In this document: positions 43,105 to 54,679 of the stretch, piece after piece
Position numbering within the stretch: position 1 is the stretch's first letter
Layout of the letters: each line of letters starts with the position of its first letter
NCBI GenBank assembly: GCA_027946555.1
Contig: JAPEVC010000002.1
Span: 310,001-374,000, forward strand
DNA: 64,000 nucleotides
From: Gnomoniopsis sp. IMI 355080
Taxonomy: Eukaryota; Ascomycota; Sordariomycetes; Diaporthales; Gnomoniaceae
Direction of reading: 5' to 3'
Position numbers and translations under genes: made by a program
Notes under the pieces: generated by a model
What the model saw: the letters and a program-made list of their open reading frames with translations, nothing else
Told to the model about the DNA's origin: nothing
The model's database searches: none

Positions 43105-45732
43105 TCACTCTAACCCGGGTATCATATCCAAATTCGCCATCGAGTGGTCAAAGTCCCAGCCATCGCCCAGATCCAAATCCGACTCCTGAAGTCCTTTGAA
43201 CATGAACATTTCGCCTCCCCCAGTCAAATCCCCTCCAGCAGCAGGCAGATTGCCACCACTGGTTTGGCTCGAGGGACTTGCGCTCATGCCCCAGGTCTCA
43301 AAGTTCTGCTGCCAATTGACACCATCCTTCAAATACCAGTCCTTCCCGTCGAGAGCGTACCGCGCGTTCGTGGTCCATGTATGGCTAGAACTTCCCACTG
43401 CCGCCCCGATATTACTGGGATGTTTTTGAGGATTTTGAGTGCTGGTGTACGCTGGGCAGGAGCGCGGCATGGCTGGCTGACCGATGCCGGACATAGCCCA
43501 GCTGGTGTTGGGCGAAAAAGACATGCTTGTGTTGCCGCTTGCTTTGTGAGCGATATTTGCTGACACTTCACGTGGCTGCATCAATGGAGGCATTGACCCG
43601 GTGTTCATCATCAACCCTTGGTCCATCTGGGCGTCCATTTGTTGGCTGGTAATGCTTCCCCTGCCATCTAGGTCCTGATCAGGAACCATGATCGGTGAAG
43701 ATGATAAGGTCGGTGGCGAAGGTGCAGCCTTATTTGGCGATGGTACATCCGTCGTGACCAAGTGGCCGTATTTCTCATCCGTCCTCTTCAAGACCACGAA
43801 GGCCTCCTCCGGGAGCTCGCAATTCCATTTCCTGTCGAGTACACTGATGATACTAAGGCTGCGTCGGGCGCCAAGCCAGTCCTCAGCCATCTCTTCTAGA
43901 TGTTTGACTCCATGAATAATGTCTCTCTTGGCGGTCTTCTCCGGCAAGTTGAGAAGATGAATTGTGCATGCTGAGTGCAACATGTATACCGCGATGTTGC
44001 ATATTTGTCGCAAATTATACAGTTTCTTGTACAGCCTCATCAATTTGGAGATAAAGCCAGCATTTGCCGTGCAGATGCGCCGGGGTGACACATGCGGTGG
44101 AAGGGGAGATGTCGAAGGGCCGTACTTGAGAAACGGCCGAAAGAGGTGGATGTACTGAAGGTGGTAAAACATGTGCATCAATATCACGTTCGGTAGTTGT
44201 CCTTCCTTGGGCTCGAATTCTGTAGGGAGATCTTTGCGCCAGTCTTCCAGTTGTCTGTGCAGCTCGCTGAGCTTCTTTAGTTCGACAGCTTTTCCGCTCG
44301 ATCTGCCGATGTGCTTTGGGTGGTAAAAGAATAGCAGCAGGTCACTGCTAATCTCGCATAGTTTCGTGAGCTGAAGACCCACAGCTCGGGTGCGAGCAGG
44401 CTGGCTCAGTGACTGGTCGAAGCCACCATCCGTATATGGCGTCCAGGACTCGCTATCCTCGTCCGGATATACCTCGTACTTCGACACGTTACATGAGCTC
44501 TTTGGCAGTTGTGGCAGTCGTCCAAGATAATTTGACCAAGTCTTGTCGAAGAGGAAGCAGCCCCAAAAGGTGATCCTCCGAGCATCAATCTCATCCTCAC
44601 TCATTCGACCTTTGTCCCCAGTGACGAGGCCCGAATCCAGGTTCAATCCAACATCCTGGGCCATACGAAAGCTCATCCCGCTGTAAACCCAGCCTCTGGC
44701 TTCTCGTCCGCAGCCCGCCTCTCTGACAGACATCAGAGCCAGTGCCTGAGTGGTGGTGAGCGACGGCGTCGCATACTCGTCATGGTCGAAGACGAGCCTC
44801 TTGGCTTCTGCAAAGAAGTGATCGCCTTTTGTTCGACTGTCTCCGGGAAAGGCGTAGGCCCCCGGAATATCGGTAAAATGACAGCCCAGTGCCAACATGG
44901 CGTTCACGAGTGCTGACGAGCAGTAGAACGAAACCTTTGGCGCACTTGATGGCTTTCCCCTCATAAAGTCTTTCCAAAACGATCGCTTCGATAAAGTTGT
45001 AAAGAAGGGGTAATGCCAGTTCCAGTACATGTTGAGAAGATGTATCACCAATTGCCTGTCTTTGGTCACCTCTGACCAACTGGTGATGGGGTCTCCGTCC
45101 AGTTGGGCATCGCTGTCATCTACTTCTGCTGGTGTGACACTTTCGTCGCCCTCGTGTATAAGGTGCGAGGTACCACCGATAAAGCGGACAACTCCATTTC
45201 TGATCCTCAGCTCGCCCATTTTCCTGGCCAGGTCCCGCTCGCCTTCTACAGGCTGTTCTTTCGGGTCCTCGTCGTTGACTGCATCAGCGTCGTCTCCATT
45301 TGTGGTCTCCTCCTTGAGGATGGCCTCGGCAACTGTGTCCAGTGAATCGCAGGTTCGGATCCTTCTTACAACCTCGGAGACATCGTCTTCTGCGGCGTTC
45401 AATATGGCCTCGATGAGAATTTGCAGGGTTGAGTTCCTAGCCTTGCTGCTATCAATCTTCTCACGGTAGACGCCTTTACGGCGATGATCCGAGTTTGGGT
45501 CGTAGATACACTCGGTTTCATAGACACTGGAACAAGCGGCACAACTGGGTAGTGCGCCATCACATTTTGATTTTCTCTTCCGACAGGCGATACAGGCTGT
45601 GGATACACATCTGCGTTTCTGGTTTGCGGAGTCGGCGCGGCCCCTTGATTTCCTCTTGACTTGAGCCGGCTGTGGCGCTGCTTCGGGCCCAGGGTGAGGC
45701 TGCAACGCTGGTTGAGTAGTTGAAGGCTGCAT
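43105..45732 (-). CDS. Zn(II)2Cys6 transcription factor, NIT-4/NirA-like
   Basis: Single exon, 875 aa. The N-terminal basic region precedes the zinc cluster C47-x2-C50-x6-C57-x6-C64-x2-C67-x7-C75 (ACIACRKRKSKCDGALPSC). The linker DPNSDHRRKGVYREKID and following LQILIEAILNA, VVRRIRTCDSLD closely resemble the NIT-4/NirA group. The fungal-specific TF domain spans about residues 220-560 (WNWHYPFFTTLSKRSFWKDF, GWVYSGMSFRMAQDVGLNLD, ITFWGCFLFDKTWSNYLGR). The C-terminal ~200 residues are Ser/Pro/Met-rich with an acidic-aromatic end (DLDLGDGWDFD) fitting an activation domain. NIT-4 itself drives nitrate-assimilation genes, but several paralogues share this cluster, and no nitrate genes are in the window. 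Orthology is therefore open. Neighbours: convergent HIT gene; GH28 gene 2.3 kb away. Confidence 0.88.
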   Translation of the reverse strand: MQPSTTQPALQPHPGPEAAPQPAQVKRKSRGRADSANQKRRCVSTACIACRKRKSKCDGALPSCAACSSVYETECIYDPNSDHRRKGVYREKIDSSKARNSTLQILIEAILNAAEDDVSEVVRRIRTCDSLDTVAEAILKEETTNGDDADAVNDEDPKEQPVEGERDLARKMGELRIRNGVVRFIGGTSHLIHEGDESVTPAEVDDSDAQLDGDPITSWSEVTKDRQLVIHLLNMYWNWHYPFFTTLSKRSFWKDFMRGKPSSAPKVSFYCSSALVNAMLALGCHFTDIPGAYAFPGDSRTKGDHFFAEAKRLVFDHDEYATPSLTTTQALALMSVREAGCGREARGWVYSGMSFRMAQDVGLNLDSGLVTGDKGRMSEDEIDARRITFWGCFLFDKTWSNYLGRLPQLPKSSCNVSKYEVYPDEDSESWTPYTDGGFDQSLSQPARTRAVGLQLTKLCEISSDLLLFFYHPKHIGRSSGKAVELKKLSELHRQLEDWRKDLPTEFEPKEGQLPNVILMHMFYHLQYIHLFRPFLKYGPSTSPLPPHVSPRRICTANAGFISKLMRLYKKLYNLRQICNIAVYMLHSACTIHLLNLPEKTAKRDIIHGVKHLEEMAEDWLGARRSLSIISVLDRKWNCELPEEAFVVLKRTDEKYGHLVTTDVPSPNKAAPSPPTLSSSPIMVPDQDLDGRGSITSQQMDAQMDQGLMMNTGSMPPLMQPREVSANIAHKASGNTSMSFSPNTSWAMSGIGQPAMPRSCPAYTSTQNPQKHPSNIGAAVGSSSHTWTTNARYALDGKDWYLKDGVNWQQNFETWGMSASPSSQTSGGNLPAAGGDLTGGGEMFMFKGLQESDLDLGDGWDFDHSMANLDMIPGLE

Positions 45733-48020
45733 ACTGTCACATGCCTTGCGGCTAGATCAAGTCGTTCTGACTACGCGATGATCCACCTCTCAGCCAATGG
45801 TGGAGATGAGATGTGCGGCCCGCGGAGAAACGAGGTCCGGGTAGGCAGGCAGGCGATGGAATTCCGGGGAGATGCACAATCGATGTCTCGGTCCCCGAGA
45901 TAAGAAGATGATGCTGATGATATTAAAAGGCAGTGGACTGCTGCAGAACCTGGGTCATGTAAACAGTCTTGACAGTCTGACGGTTGTCGACGAGCTCTGT
46001 TTTGCTCGACGTGGTCCAGATGATACTAGTTTCCCGCATGTCCGGACGCGGTAGACTACGAGATGCCGACGAGAGGAAGAAGGCGACTTTCCGAACGTCG
46101 GGGACCATACAACCGGGTACTAGTTAGTGTAGACGGCTCCAACTCGCACTACTGGTATTCGTTGTTCAGAGTCCGGCGAGGCTACTTTGCCGCACGAGCG
46201 TCAGAAACGATACGTAGGCCCGGGGAAGACAAGAACCAGGCAAGTTGCGCACTAATGAGCCTAAATATGAGTTGACCTGGGCACTGTGGCAGTGGTGGAT
46301 GTGTACCGAGACTGATATGAGAAGGCAAGAGGATCTCAGACGACGTGGGGGGAGGGGGTCAATTAGCAAGGGATGGCGTCGAGACTATGGACAAAGACTG
46401 CGAATTATCTGTCAGCCGTTGAGCCAAGAGATAAGCATCGTCGACGCGGATCCAATGTTGTCCTAAAGCCTAATTATGGTGTGGCGGCTCTGCATAAGTC
46501 GACCTTATCCGGATGGGAGGCTGTAATTTAGTGCCGGTTTGCGTAGTGTGGCAGTGTGGCAGGTGTGGTGAGAGTAAGGAAAAAAAGACGGACTCTGATG
46601 GGCTGTTCTCATGGGGGAAAATCCCTATTCCGTCTGCAATGCCATATCGTAGGCAGTATGGCAGTTTCCGTGATGATAAGGTTACGCCTGCCGTGCACAT
46701 AGAGCCTTGCTCGCTGCCTCGCCTTTCAAGACTACGTCATGTACTGTGGTACTGTACCAATGACATCAGGCGCTGGAGGGACACGCCGTGGTGAGTATAA
46801 TACTATTGTACCCTAACTAGGTCATCCAGGGTTAGGGTGAGCTCGATTCCCGAAACAGACCGGTGTGTGCCTCTATCCGTACTTCCTCGATAACATACTA
46901 TGGCACCAGTGTGCAGCAGCATCATCATCTCCTTCCGCGCTGTGACCGGCCAGCACGGCCCATTGAATGCTCGAAACGAGACTTCTGACTCGATGTTGAA
47001 ACCTCCAGACGTGCTGCGAGGCTAGGGAAGTTCATTCCCGCTCTGGCGTCGAGAGCAGTGCGCTTGCCCAATGGGCCTTGTTGACTTGGTCTCCTGTTAC
47101 ACAGAAGGAGGGAGAAGTGGCAGAAGTCTTCTTCCCAGGCCTGCCAAAGCATATCGGACGCGCCTGACCCGAATCCGACGCGATTGACCCAAATATAAGC
47201 ATAGAACATGAACCAGGAGGCACGGCCATTGATGACGCTCGAGACGTACCGGAATCTACCTATCTGGGTACAAGATCGTGTATCATTATTCGTGTTAACT
47301 AGACCGCTCGCTGACTGCGGTTCTAAGGTACGAAAATAGGTTCGAGGGCAACCCACCCCTAAGGCTCATGTATTCTCTGTCGCTGTTGCACTTGAGCAGC
47401 TGTGTTGCCGTTGAAGGCTTGATGCCCTTCCACTCGCTTCGATGGAACAGCATTGCCTTTCTTCTATCGTAAATGTCGTGGACTGGTTATATTTCCCGAC
47501 AACGCTACCATCTTTCCTTGCAACAACATAAAGAACGAGGCTTTGGAACAAATTGAACAGGAGAACAACATTCGGCCGAGACTGTACCGAGCAAAGCCGG
47601 GCAGATGCCATTACCTGGCCCCAGGCTGCCCGATCAGCCAATTCAGGTGTACTCTATGACCCCGCATGCAACTTCGCAGAACATCTATAGATGGACGACG
47701 CAACCAAGATCCTTTCTCGTTTGTTTTTGGGGCCAATTTAATTTGCCTCCAATCAACATGGCCCTGGATTATTACGGTGGTCGTGGAGGATGAGCAATTG
47801 GCACGCGAGTTCCACATTTTGTCCGTCTCGGGAGAAATTGGGGTCCTTCTAGAAAAGTCACCGCGCTACAACAAACGCCTGCTGCGTGTATAGTGATGCC
47901 GTTCTTACTAAGATGTATATATACGGCCAGTGTAGCATTCGCTGGAAAGCTGACGCTCGACATTGGCATAACTAATTTTTGTTCGAAGCCTCACTCGTTT
48001 GCAAATACTGACCTGCCAGG
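45733..48020. other. Divergent intergenic region, 2.3 kb
   Basis: Between the NIT-4-like gene start and the GH28 start. No protein-like frame found. A TATA-like run lies near the GH28 gene. The rest has no recognised feature. Confidence 0.5.
47915..47922 (+). promoter_or_regulatory. TATA-like element upstream of GH28 gene
   Basis: TATATATA about 100 nt before the GH28 start codon, at a sensible distance for a core promoter of a regulated secreted enzyme. Position-based inference only. Confidence 0.45.
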
Positions 48021-49625
48021 ATGACGCCTTTAACAAACGCCCTGCTGCTCGGTCTACTGGGCCTAAGCTCGCTGGTCTCGGGGGCTGCTGTTATGCCCAG
48101 TGTCGCTCCTCAGCTGCCAGCACAGTCCAATACGACATGCACGCTCTCACCCCTAGGCGACAACCAGGACGATGTCCCCCAGATTCTCGAGGCCTTTGAC
48201 GAGTGCAATAATGGTGGGACCGTGGTTTTTCCAGAGAATGAGACCTTCTACATCGCCACAAGACTAAACCCTGTCATCTACGATGTCACCATCGAATGGA
48301 AGGGAACGTGGCTGTTCTCGGATGACCTGGACTATTGGAGAAACAATTCGTACCCAATTGCCTTCCAGAACCACCATGCTGGGTTTGTCATTTCTGGAGA
48401 GAGGATCCACCTCAACGGCTACGGCACGGGCAAGATCAATGGCTCAGGGAATAGCTGGTACACTGCCGAAGAAAACGACACGCAGCCCGGCAGGCCGATG
48501 CCCTTTGTGTGGTGGAACGTCACCGATGTGTTGGTGGAGCATTGTGAGTTGAGAGCAACATCGGCGTTTGATTTCCCAAGGGCGTCTGGCTGACTTCGAG
48601 GCGCTCAGTCACTGTGACCCAAAGTCCACTGTGGAGCATCAACATCATGAATGGGACGACAATGTGGTTCGATGATATTTACGTCAACAACACTGCTCTT
48701 TCAGCGCCAGAAGGAACCAACTGGGTGCAAAATACCGATGGTTTTGACACCATGGATGCCAACAATATCACGCTGACTAACTTTGTGTACCAAGGGCAAG
48801 TCACCCGCTACGCGAACTAAATGTACTAATTCGTCACTGACAGTTGAGAACCGAATAGAGGCGACGACGCAATAGCCATCAAGCCCCGATCTTACAATGT
48901 TTTCATTCAAAATGTGAGTCCACGCCATGCTGATCAGCTCGGCTCCATGCTGAGTGTCATTCACAGATCACCGTGCATGGCGGCAATGGTGTAGCCATCG
49001 GCAGCCTGGGTCAGTATCTTGAAGACTCATCGGTTCAGAACGTCACAGTCAAAGATGCTCAGATTCTCACGAACAACGGTGATATGCATGCTTCCGCATA
49101 TATAAAAACTTGGGTAGGCGAGTTGGTGCCTCAGGATAGCTACGAGAGCGATTATTTGCCGAGAGGTGGAGGCTGGTGAGTACAGAAACCTATCCTCTGA
49201 AGCACCCAATGGTTTTGTCTAATTTGATCACTCAGGGGTAACGTTACAAACATTCTCTTCGAAAACTTCTACGTTGATGGCGCCGCAATCGGCCCCGACA
49301 TCAATCAGGACTCTGGGGACAACGGTAGGAACCTTTTCTACCCAGTCTGTGCTAGCAGAGAAAAGCTAACCTTGCATATGCAGGCTCTTACGCTGGAACT
49401 TCGAACATGCTCGTCTCGGACATAACATTCCTGAATTTCACTGGTTGGGTGTACAGCTCTGACACGGCTGCTATATCATGTTCGACAAGAAACCCGTGCT
49501 ACAATATCACCAACGAGAATATCAGCCTCGCATTAACAGAAGGCGGGACTCCTGAGGGTGCCGTGGGGACGTGTGAATATATCGCAGAAGACGGCGTATC
49601 TGGAATGACAGGCAGTGGTTGCTAG
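48021..49625 (+). CDS. Secreted GH28 exo-galacturonase (galacturan 1,4-alpha-galacturonidase, Rgx-like)
   Basis: Exons 48021-48543, 48609-48795, 48859-48913, 48967-49175, 49236-49324 and 49384-49625; 434 aa. All five junctions keep phase. Intron 2 has a GC donor (GG|GCAAGT). A signal peptide (MTPLTNALLLGLLGLSSLVSG) starts the protein. The beta-helix has catalytic blocks NTDGFD (N216, D218) and GGDDAIAIK (D239, D240). The third and fourth GH28 blocks are variant: GGNGVAIGSLGQY in place of the usual GHG, and SAYIKTW in place of RIK. These variants, and the RGGGWGNVTNILFENF block, point to the exo-acting fungal Rgx/pgx group rather than endo-polygalacturonase. Predicted role: release of terminal galacturonic acid from pectin outside the cell. 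Many N-glycosylation sites are visible. Confidence 0.88.
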
Positions 49626-49977
49626 GTCTCGTCGTTCTTTCTTCATTTTCGCACAAGAACACAAATATAGCATCGAAGTAGACAATTGTCACGGCGATAT
49701 ATCTCACTGCTTCTCTATTGCTTGCTGTGATATCCTGATTCATCACAAAGCTCCAATGTATGACTGCGGCTAGGTCCTAATCCCCGGCCGCAAAAGTCGA
49801 CTTCGCTCTAAGCATCTGGCCGTATTTCCACTTCAACACTTCGTGGTCAGCATCATGCACACTGAAAAGAAGTGGAAGGTACCCATCTGAAGACTGCCGA
49901 AAGTGGTCTCAGAAAGCACGCGATGAAGGAATTCCTGAAGGAGCTTTCCGTCATAAGAGAACCTTCTGATACACCTC
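49626..49977. other. Convergent 3' region, GH28 and MFS genes
   Basis: 352 bp between two stop codons on opposite strands. No gene. Presumably holds both 3' UTRs. Confidence 0.6.
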
Positions 49978-51938
49978 CTAAGACACTTCATAGAAGACGA
50001 GTTTCGTGGGTAGAAATTGGTCACTAACCAGCAAAATTGGACCCGTCCACCCAATCGCTACTCCCACGAAAGCCAGCAACGTATTGCCCCAACCGTAACC
50101 CAGTCTCGCGTACAGGCTCGGCGCAAACAAGGGGAACCCAAAGCCTGCCAAACTCCTCAATACGGTGCCTGCAGCGACGGCGGACGCCGCGTAGCGAGTA
50201 TAGGTGTCAACAAGGAACCCTTGGATACATTGAAAGCCTATGATGGTCCCCATGGCGAGAATCGCAACCCCGATATCAGGTCCGATCCAGAGCGTCTTGT
50301 ACTGCGCCGTCCAACCATATATTACGAGCCCCACGGGCATGAGAATACCCCCTGGAATCATCCTACATCATGTTTGTGTGTAAGCAAAAAATTCACCCAC
50401 GCTGAAAATGGCTCCAACAAGATAAAGGGAGGTCTGCTTGAGGTACTCCTCGGCCTGGATGTTTCGGAATGAGAAAATGAGGGAATATCACGGAGCCCCA
50501 ACATACTCACATAGGTATTCGAAACTCTGGTCGTCCTACCGTCACGCCATAAAGCTTTTTCAAACGCGCGTATATTCTATCTTGCAACGGTGCGCACGTC
50601 TGCGCACCGAGGAAGAAGCCAATGCCCAGGGCGATGTAGTGAAGCCCACCAATACCAGTACTGAAGCCATATGATATCCAGAGAGTGGGAAAAGTAGACA
50701 GAAGGAGGTACATAAGCCCGTATAGGAACATCATATACAAGGCAAGGACCTGAATGATCGGCTGTGTGAAGAGCATGCGAAAGGGTCGCACGATGGCAGT
50801 CGCCAGCGTAGCTCTGACTGTCTTGCTTGCATTGTCGAAATCTGTGTACAAGGCCTTATTTCCAGTCTCTTTGATAAGCTTTTCCTTGCGCCACCGGAGC
50901 AACACAGGCGTGTATGTCTCGCGGAGGAAGAAGAGACCGGCAACCTGGATCAGTGCGTCGGCTATGGTTGTCGCGAAGAAGATCCAGCGCCAGGAAACGT
51001 TCTCTGTGATGAAAGCACCTGCAAGCGGGCCAACAGCTGGACCAAGAAGGGGGCCCAGGGTATAGAGGGACATTGCCCGACCTCTTTCCTCAGCGGTGAA
51101 GAGGTCAGAGAGGACACCACCCCCGATAGCGAGGGGCGCTGAACCTCCAAACCCGGCCAGGAATCGGAAAGCTATCAGCTCGCTGCTTGTGCGGCATAAT
51201 CCGCAGCCAAGGTTAAAGAAGAGGTAGAAGAGATTGGCGCATTGAAGAACAATCACACGGCCATAAAGCTCGCTCAGGGGACCCAGCACAAGTGGCCCTA
51301 TAGCGTAAGCTGGAAAACAGTCAGCGCCTTAGACCTTGGCCTATATTTCACGCAATTGGCAAACCTAGAATGAAGATCGAGAGCGACAGTTCCTTTTCGA
51401 ACTCGTTCTTCATGTTGAGCTCCGCGCCAATCGAGTTTAAGGCCGCTGCATGCAGGTAGTGTTTGTCAGTGAATGCTCATCAAAGGACATAGTCCTCACA
51501 AATGGACATTGCGAACAGAAGCAGGCGATGGCACGTACGAGCAGTCATTGACGATGAGACAGGCGATATGAAGGTGAAAATGCTGACAATTGTAACAGCA
51601 GCCCATTTCCTGCCAAAAGGCCATGTCTTAGGATTACCTGGATCGTCCACTTCCCAAGTCACAAGATTCTCGTCTGCAAGGTGGCACGGCGTCGGATTCT
51701 TCTCCAGCGGCTCGCCCAGCTCCACCTCGTGGCGACTCTCGATGCCATCTCTGACCATCGAGACGCTCCTCACGGCCTTCAGACCATGTGTGTGGCGTGG
51801 TCCCTCAGCACGACCTGTACGGCTCTCCCCGAAAATCGATGATGAAGACGAGCTCGACAATCCATCCTCCTCGGGCGCTTCTGGCTTACCGACCTCGTTG
51901 TGTCTGTTTCCTCGCGGGGCACTGTCGCCCTCCCCCAT
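49978..51938 (-). CDS. MFS multidrug-type transporter, DHA1 family
   Basis: Exons 51539-51938, 51365-51445, 50511-51309 and 49978-50362; 554 aa. Introns are 93, 55 and 148 nt. The cytosolic N-terminus has a Ser run and the family signature VTWEVDDPGNPKTWPFGRKW before helix 1 (VTIVSIFTFISPVSSSM). Other signatures: GPLSELYGRVIVL (loop 2-3 motif) and LGPLLGPAVGPLAGAFITEN (the antiporter motif of helix 5). Late helices include WGNTLLAFVGVAIGWTGPIL. The DHA1 group exports drugs or small metabolites by proton antiport. The start at 51938 is the first ATG of the frame; an overlapping open frame upstream (to about 52100) may hint at a missed 5' exon. It converges on the GH28 gene 352 bp away. Confidence 0.88.
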
Positions 51939-53256
51939 CCGCTGCCCTGAGAGTTCTGAGACAGAATATTCACGTATGAGGGCTCAAGAGGTTCACCATC
52001 GTTTCGCTGTTGGGTCTCGGCTGTTTGGTTTCCAGGATCCTCTTGCGTTATCCTTATGGCTGCTTGCGAGCTGTACGGGACGGGCATGTTTTCTTGGTAA
52101 TCCACCCTCGAGATCTGCCTTTCCAAGTAGCAAAGTCCGCCACGCGCATAAATCTCGTCGAATGACCAGTATCAACGCAGACGAAGGACCATCACTTTGA
52201 GCAGGACATGGACGACCTCGAATGGGGCCAAGCTGCAACTTTTGCAGACACCAGTCTGTTCGATCTATGCAGTCAATCGATTTCTCACACCGCCTGGTGA
52301 TCAAAGAGAGAAGATCAGGCTAGAGTGGAGTGTGTGAGTGGAAGGCGATGTCTTGAGTTGGATTGCTCCTGCCTACGAGAGGTGCCTCAACAATTCTCGG
52401 GCTGCTACTCTTCGCATGGCAATCAACCCACCGACTGCCAGCCACTCACTGACTGGGAAGGTCTTACTCGGGTGCCGACAGCGCGCTGAATCAAAAGAAA
52501 ATTCGGTCATACACGGATATAACACGGGATAAACACCGAGGCCGATTTTGTTGAAGAGGGGTGCGGCAATAAGCTCTTGAGACGTTCGAATTGGGCGGAG
52601 TTGGCCGGAAGGTGTTATCAGCGCAAGCGTCGACATAACTCGATGTCCTATTTGGAACGCGAATTTGGACAGTAGGCGTATCCACAGTACTGATGCACGG
52701 TATTACCAGGTTTAATTAGTATCAGAGAATCGAAAGGCCGCCCCGCCAGCAATTATCCCCACAAGTGCGTCCCTTAGACAGTGTTCAATTGATACCACTG
52801 CAGTTTATTAGCATACACAACAGGAGTGTATACATCATATATAGCAGACAAATCTTCAGGAAGAATGTATCATTCAGGCTCCTTTGACTGAAGGAGCAAA
52901 GCCCAATACCCCATGGCGCCAAATGCCAATCGCATTCCTGCACATAGATAGCAGATGTCGTAGTCACGGCGCAACACCATTGTTGGAGGGGCCTATTTCT
53001 TCGAAAGCCGTCAGACCAGACCGGACCGTACGAGAGGTCTATCCAACATCCAGCGTGCTTCGGAATGCCGTCAAAAGCCGCGTCAACTCGTCTCCTTTTG
53101 AAAGAATCATACCAGCCATCCATAAAACGCCGTCCCTTATCCATCCTTTTGCCTTCAAAGCCCAGAGAAAGAGGAACACCAAGGCGATGCCAAGAGACCA
53201 GAACCGGGTATCAATCAGGATTCGAAAATTGTTACACCTTTCTCGTCACGCGAGAA
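51939..53256. other. Intergenic, 1.3 kb
   Basis: 5' flank of the MFS gene and 3' flank of the La gene. A protein-like minus-strand frame near 51960-52120 could be a 5' exon of the MFS gene but has no clear donor. Otherwise nothing seen. Confidence 0.45.
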
Positions 53257-54679
53257 TCACTCCTCAGCCTTGACAGGAGCGGCCTCTACCTTGACCTCCG
53301 ACTCGGTCTTGGTGTCAACCTTCTTGGCGGCAGGCTCGCCATCGGCAGCGTCGTTCTCACGGGAGCGCTTGTTGGCGGAGCCAGACTCGTCGTTGTTGTC
53401 ATTAGCGCGCTCGTCGTTGCGATCACGACGACCGTGGCCACGGTTGCGGTCCTCGGCCTTGCGAGTTTTCCAGTCGTCAGGGTCGCCTCCATTGCGACGG
53501 TCACGTCCACCGCGGCCCCGGCCACCGCCACGACCACGTCCACGACCACGATCACCTGGTACAAGGTTAGTGACGATATCTTGGCGCAAGGCACCAACGC
53601 ATTGGGAACTCACCTCGGAAACCTCGGCCGCCACGGCCGCCACGACCACCATCGCCGTCGAAGCGATCCTCCTTAGGACCCCAGAACGAACGGCGCGTCT
53701 GTTCGGACGGCGCAAGCTTGCCCTCAGCGATGAGTCTGCTCTTCTCGTCGACGTACTCTTGCTTGCCCATGATCTTCAGATCGTGACCCTGCCACTTAGG
53801 AAGGGGGTCTAGGGCCAAGAAAGCCTTGGCTTGCTCGGGCGTCTCAAACTCGACAAACACAGAGCCCTTGAAGAGGCCCTCGGGGGTGCGTCTCAGACGG
53901 ATAGCGTTGACGGTCTCGAAACGGGCAAAGAAGGCCTCAATATCGAATTGCGTAGAAGGCTTCTCGTCACCGAAGCCCTTAGCGTAGACGGAGCGGGCGT
54001 TGAGGTTGCCGCGCTTGGATGGAGAGTAGGGCTCGCGACGGGCGATGAGCTCTTGGCCCGGCTCGCCAGAGAGGACGAGGTGCTTGCTGTCCTTGAGGGC
54101 GTCGACAATAGCCTCATATGGCTTGAAGTTGCGCATGCGACCGAAGCTACAGATGATGCTGAGGGGAATGGGGCGGTTCTCGGTGCCACCAACCTTCGTC
54201 CACAGGAACTTATCCTGGGGCAGGTTGCTGTTGCCCAAGTAGAACTCGACCTGAAACTATGTGAGCACAAGGACGAGAAGGAGAATAGAACTGCTGTTTC
54301 TTCGTACCTGGGTGCGAATCTGGCCGGGGATTTTGGCTGGGTCATCAGTGATGGGTGCGAGGGATGGGTCGAACTTGTTGTTATTGCGTGGATTAGAGTC
54401 GTCGTGTCTGGCGGTCGTCTTCAGGATGTCAACCTCCTTTTTCTCGTTCTCGTCCTTGACGTCCTGGTTGGCCGAGTCGTCTCCATTTTGGGTCTCCGCT
54501 TTGACGTCGCTCTCGGGTTTGGCATTGTCCTCTGTCTTTACATCGCCGCCATCGGTCTTGACAGTATCTTCGGTGTTGACGGTAGCACCCTCAACCTTGG
54601 TAACGGTGGTAGGCTCGGAAGCGACCTCGGTGTTGTTGGGCTCCTCAGCCTGGATGGATTTGGTAGCGTCGTCAGACAT
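53257..54679 (-). CDS. La protein (RNA chaperone), Lhp1/Sla1-like
   Basis: Exons 54308-54679, 53614-54250 and 53257-53555; 435 aa. Introns are 57 and 58 nt. The acidic, Asp/Glu/Lys-rich N-terminus (start MSDDATKSIQAEEPNN) leads into the La motif (KIPGQIRTQVEFYLGNSNLP, IPLSIICSFGRMRNF, KPYEAIVDALKDSKHL). An RRM follows (RSVYAKGFGDEKP, GSVFVEFETPEQAKAFLAL). The C-terminus is RG/RGG-rich, then charged with an NLS-like KKVDTK. Family knowledge: La binds 3' UUU-OH of new RNA polymerase III transcripts in the nucleus, protecting pre-tRNAs and aiding folding. The Arg-Gly tract is longer than in the yeast proteins. An upstream in-frame ATG (54712) exists; the chosen one matches the usual MSD start. 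Diverges from uS4m. Confidence 0.92.

Noticed and set aside
27033..51938. Secondary-metabolite gene cluster
   Set aside because: Two Zn2Cys6 proteins and two MFS transporters are present, but there is no polyketide synthase, peptide synthetase, terpene cyclase or tailoring set, and housekeeping genes (ku70, hem15) lie between them.
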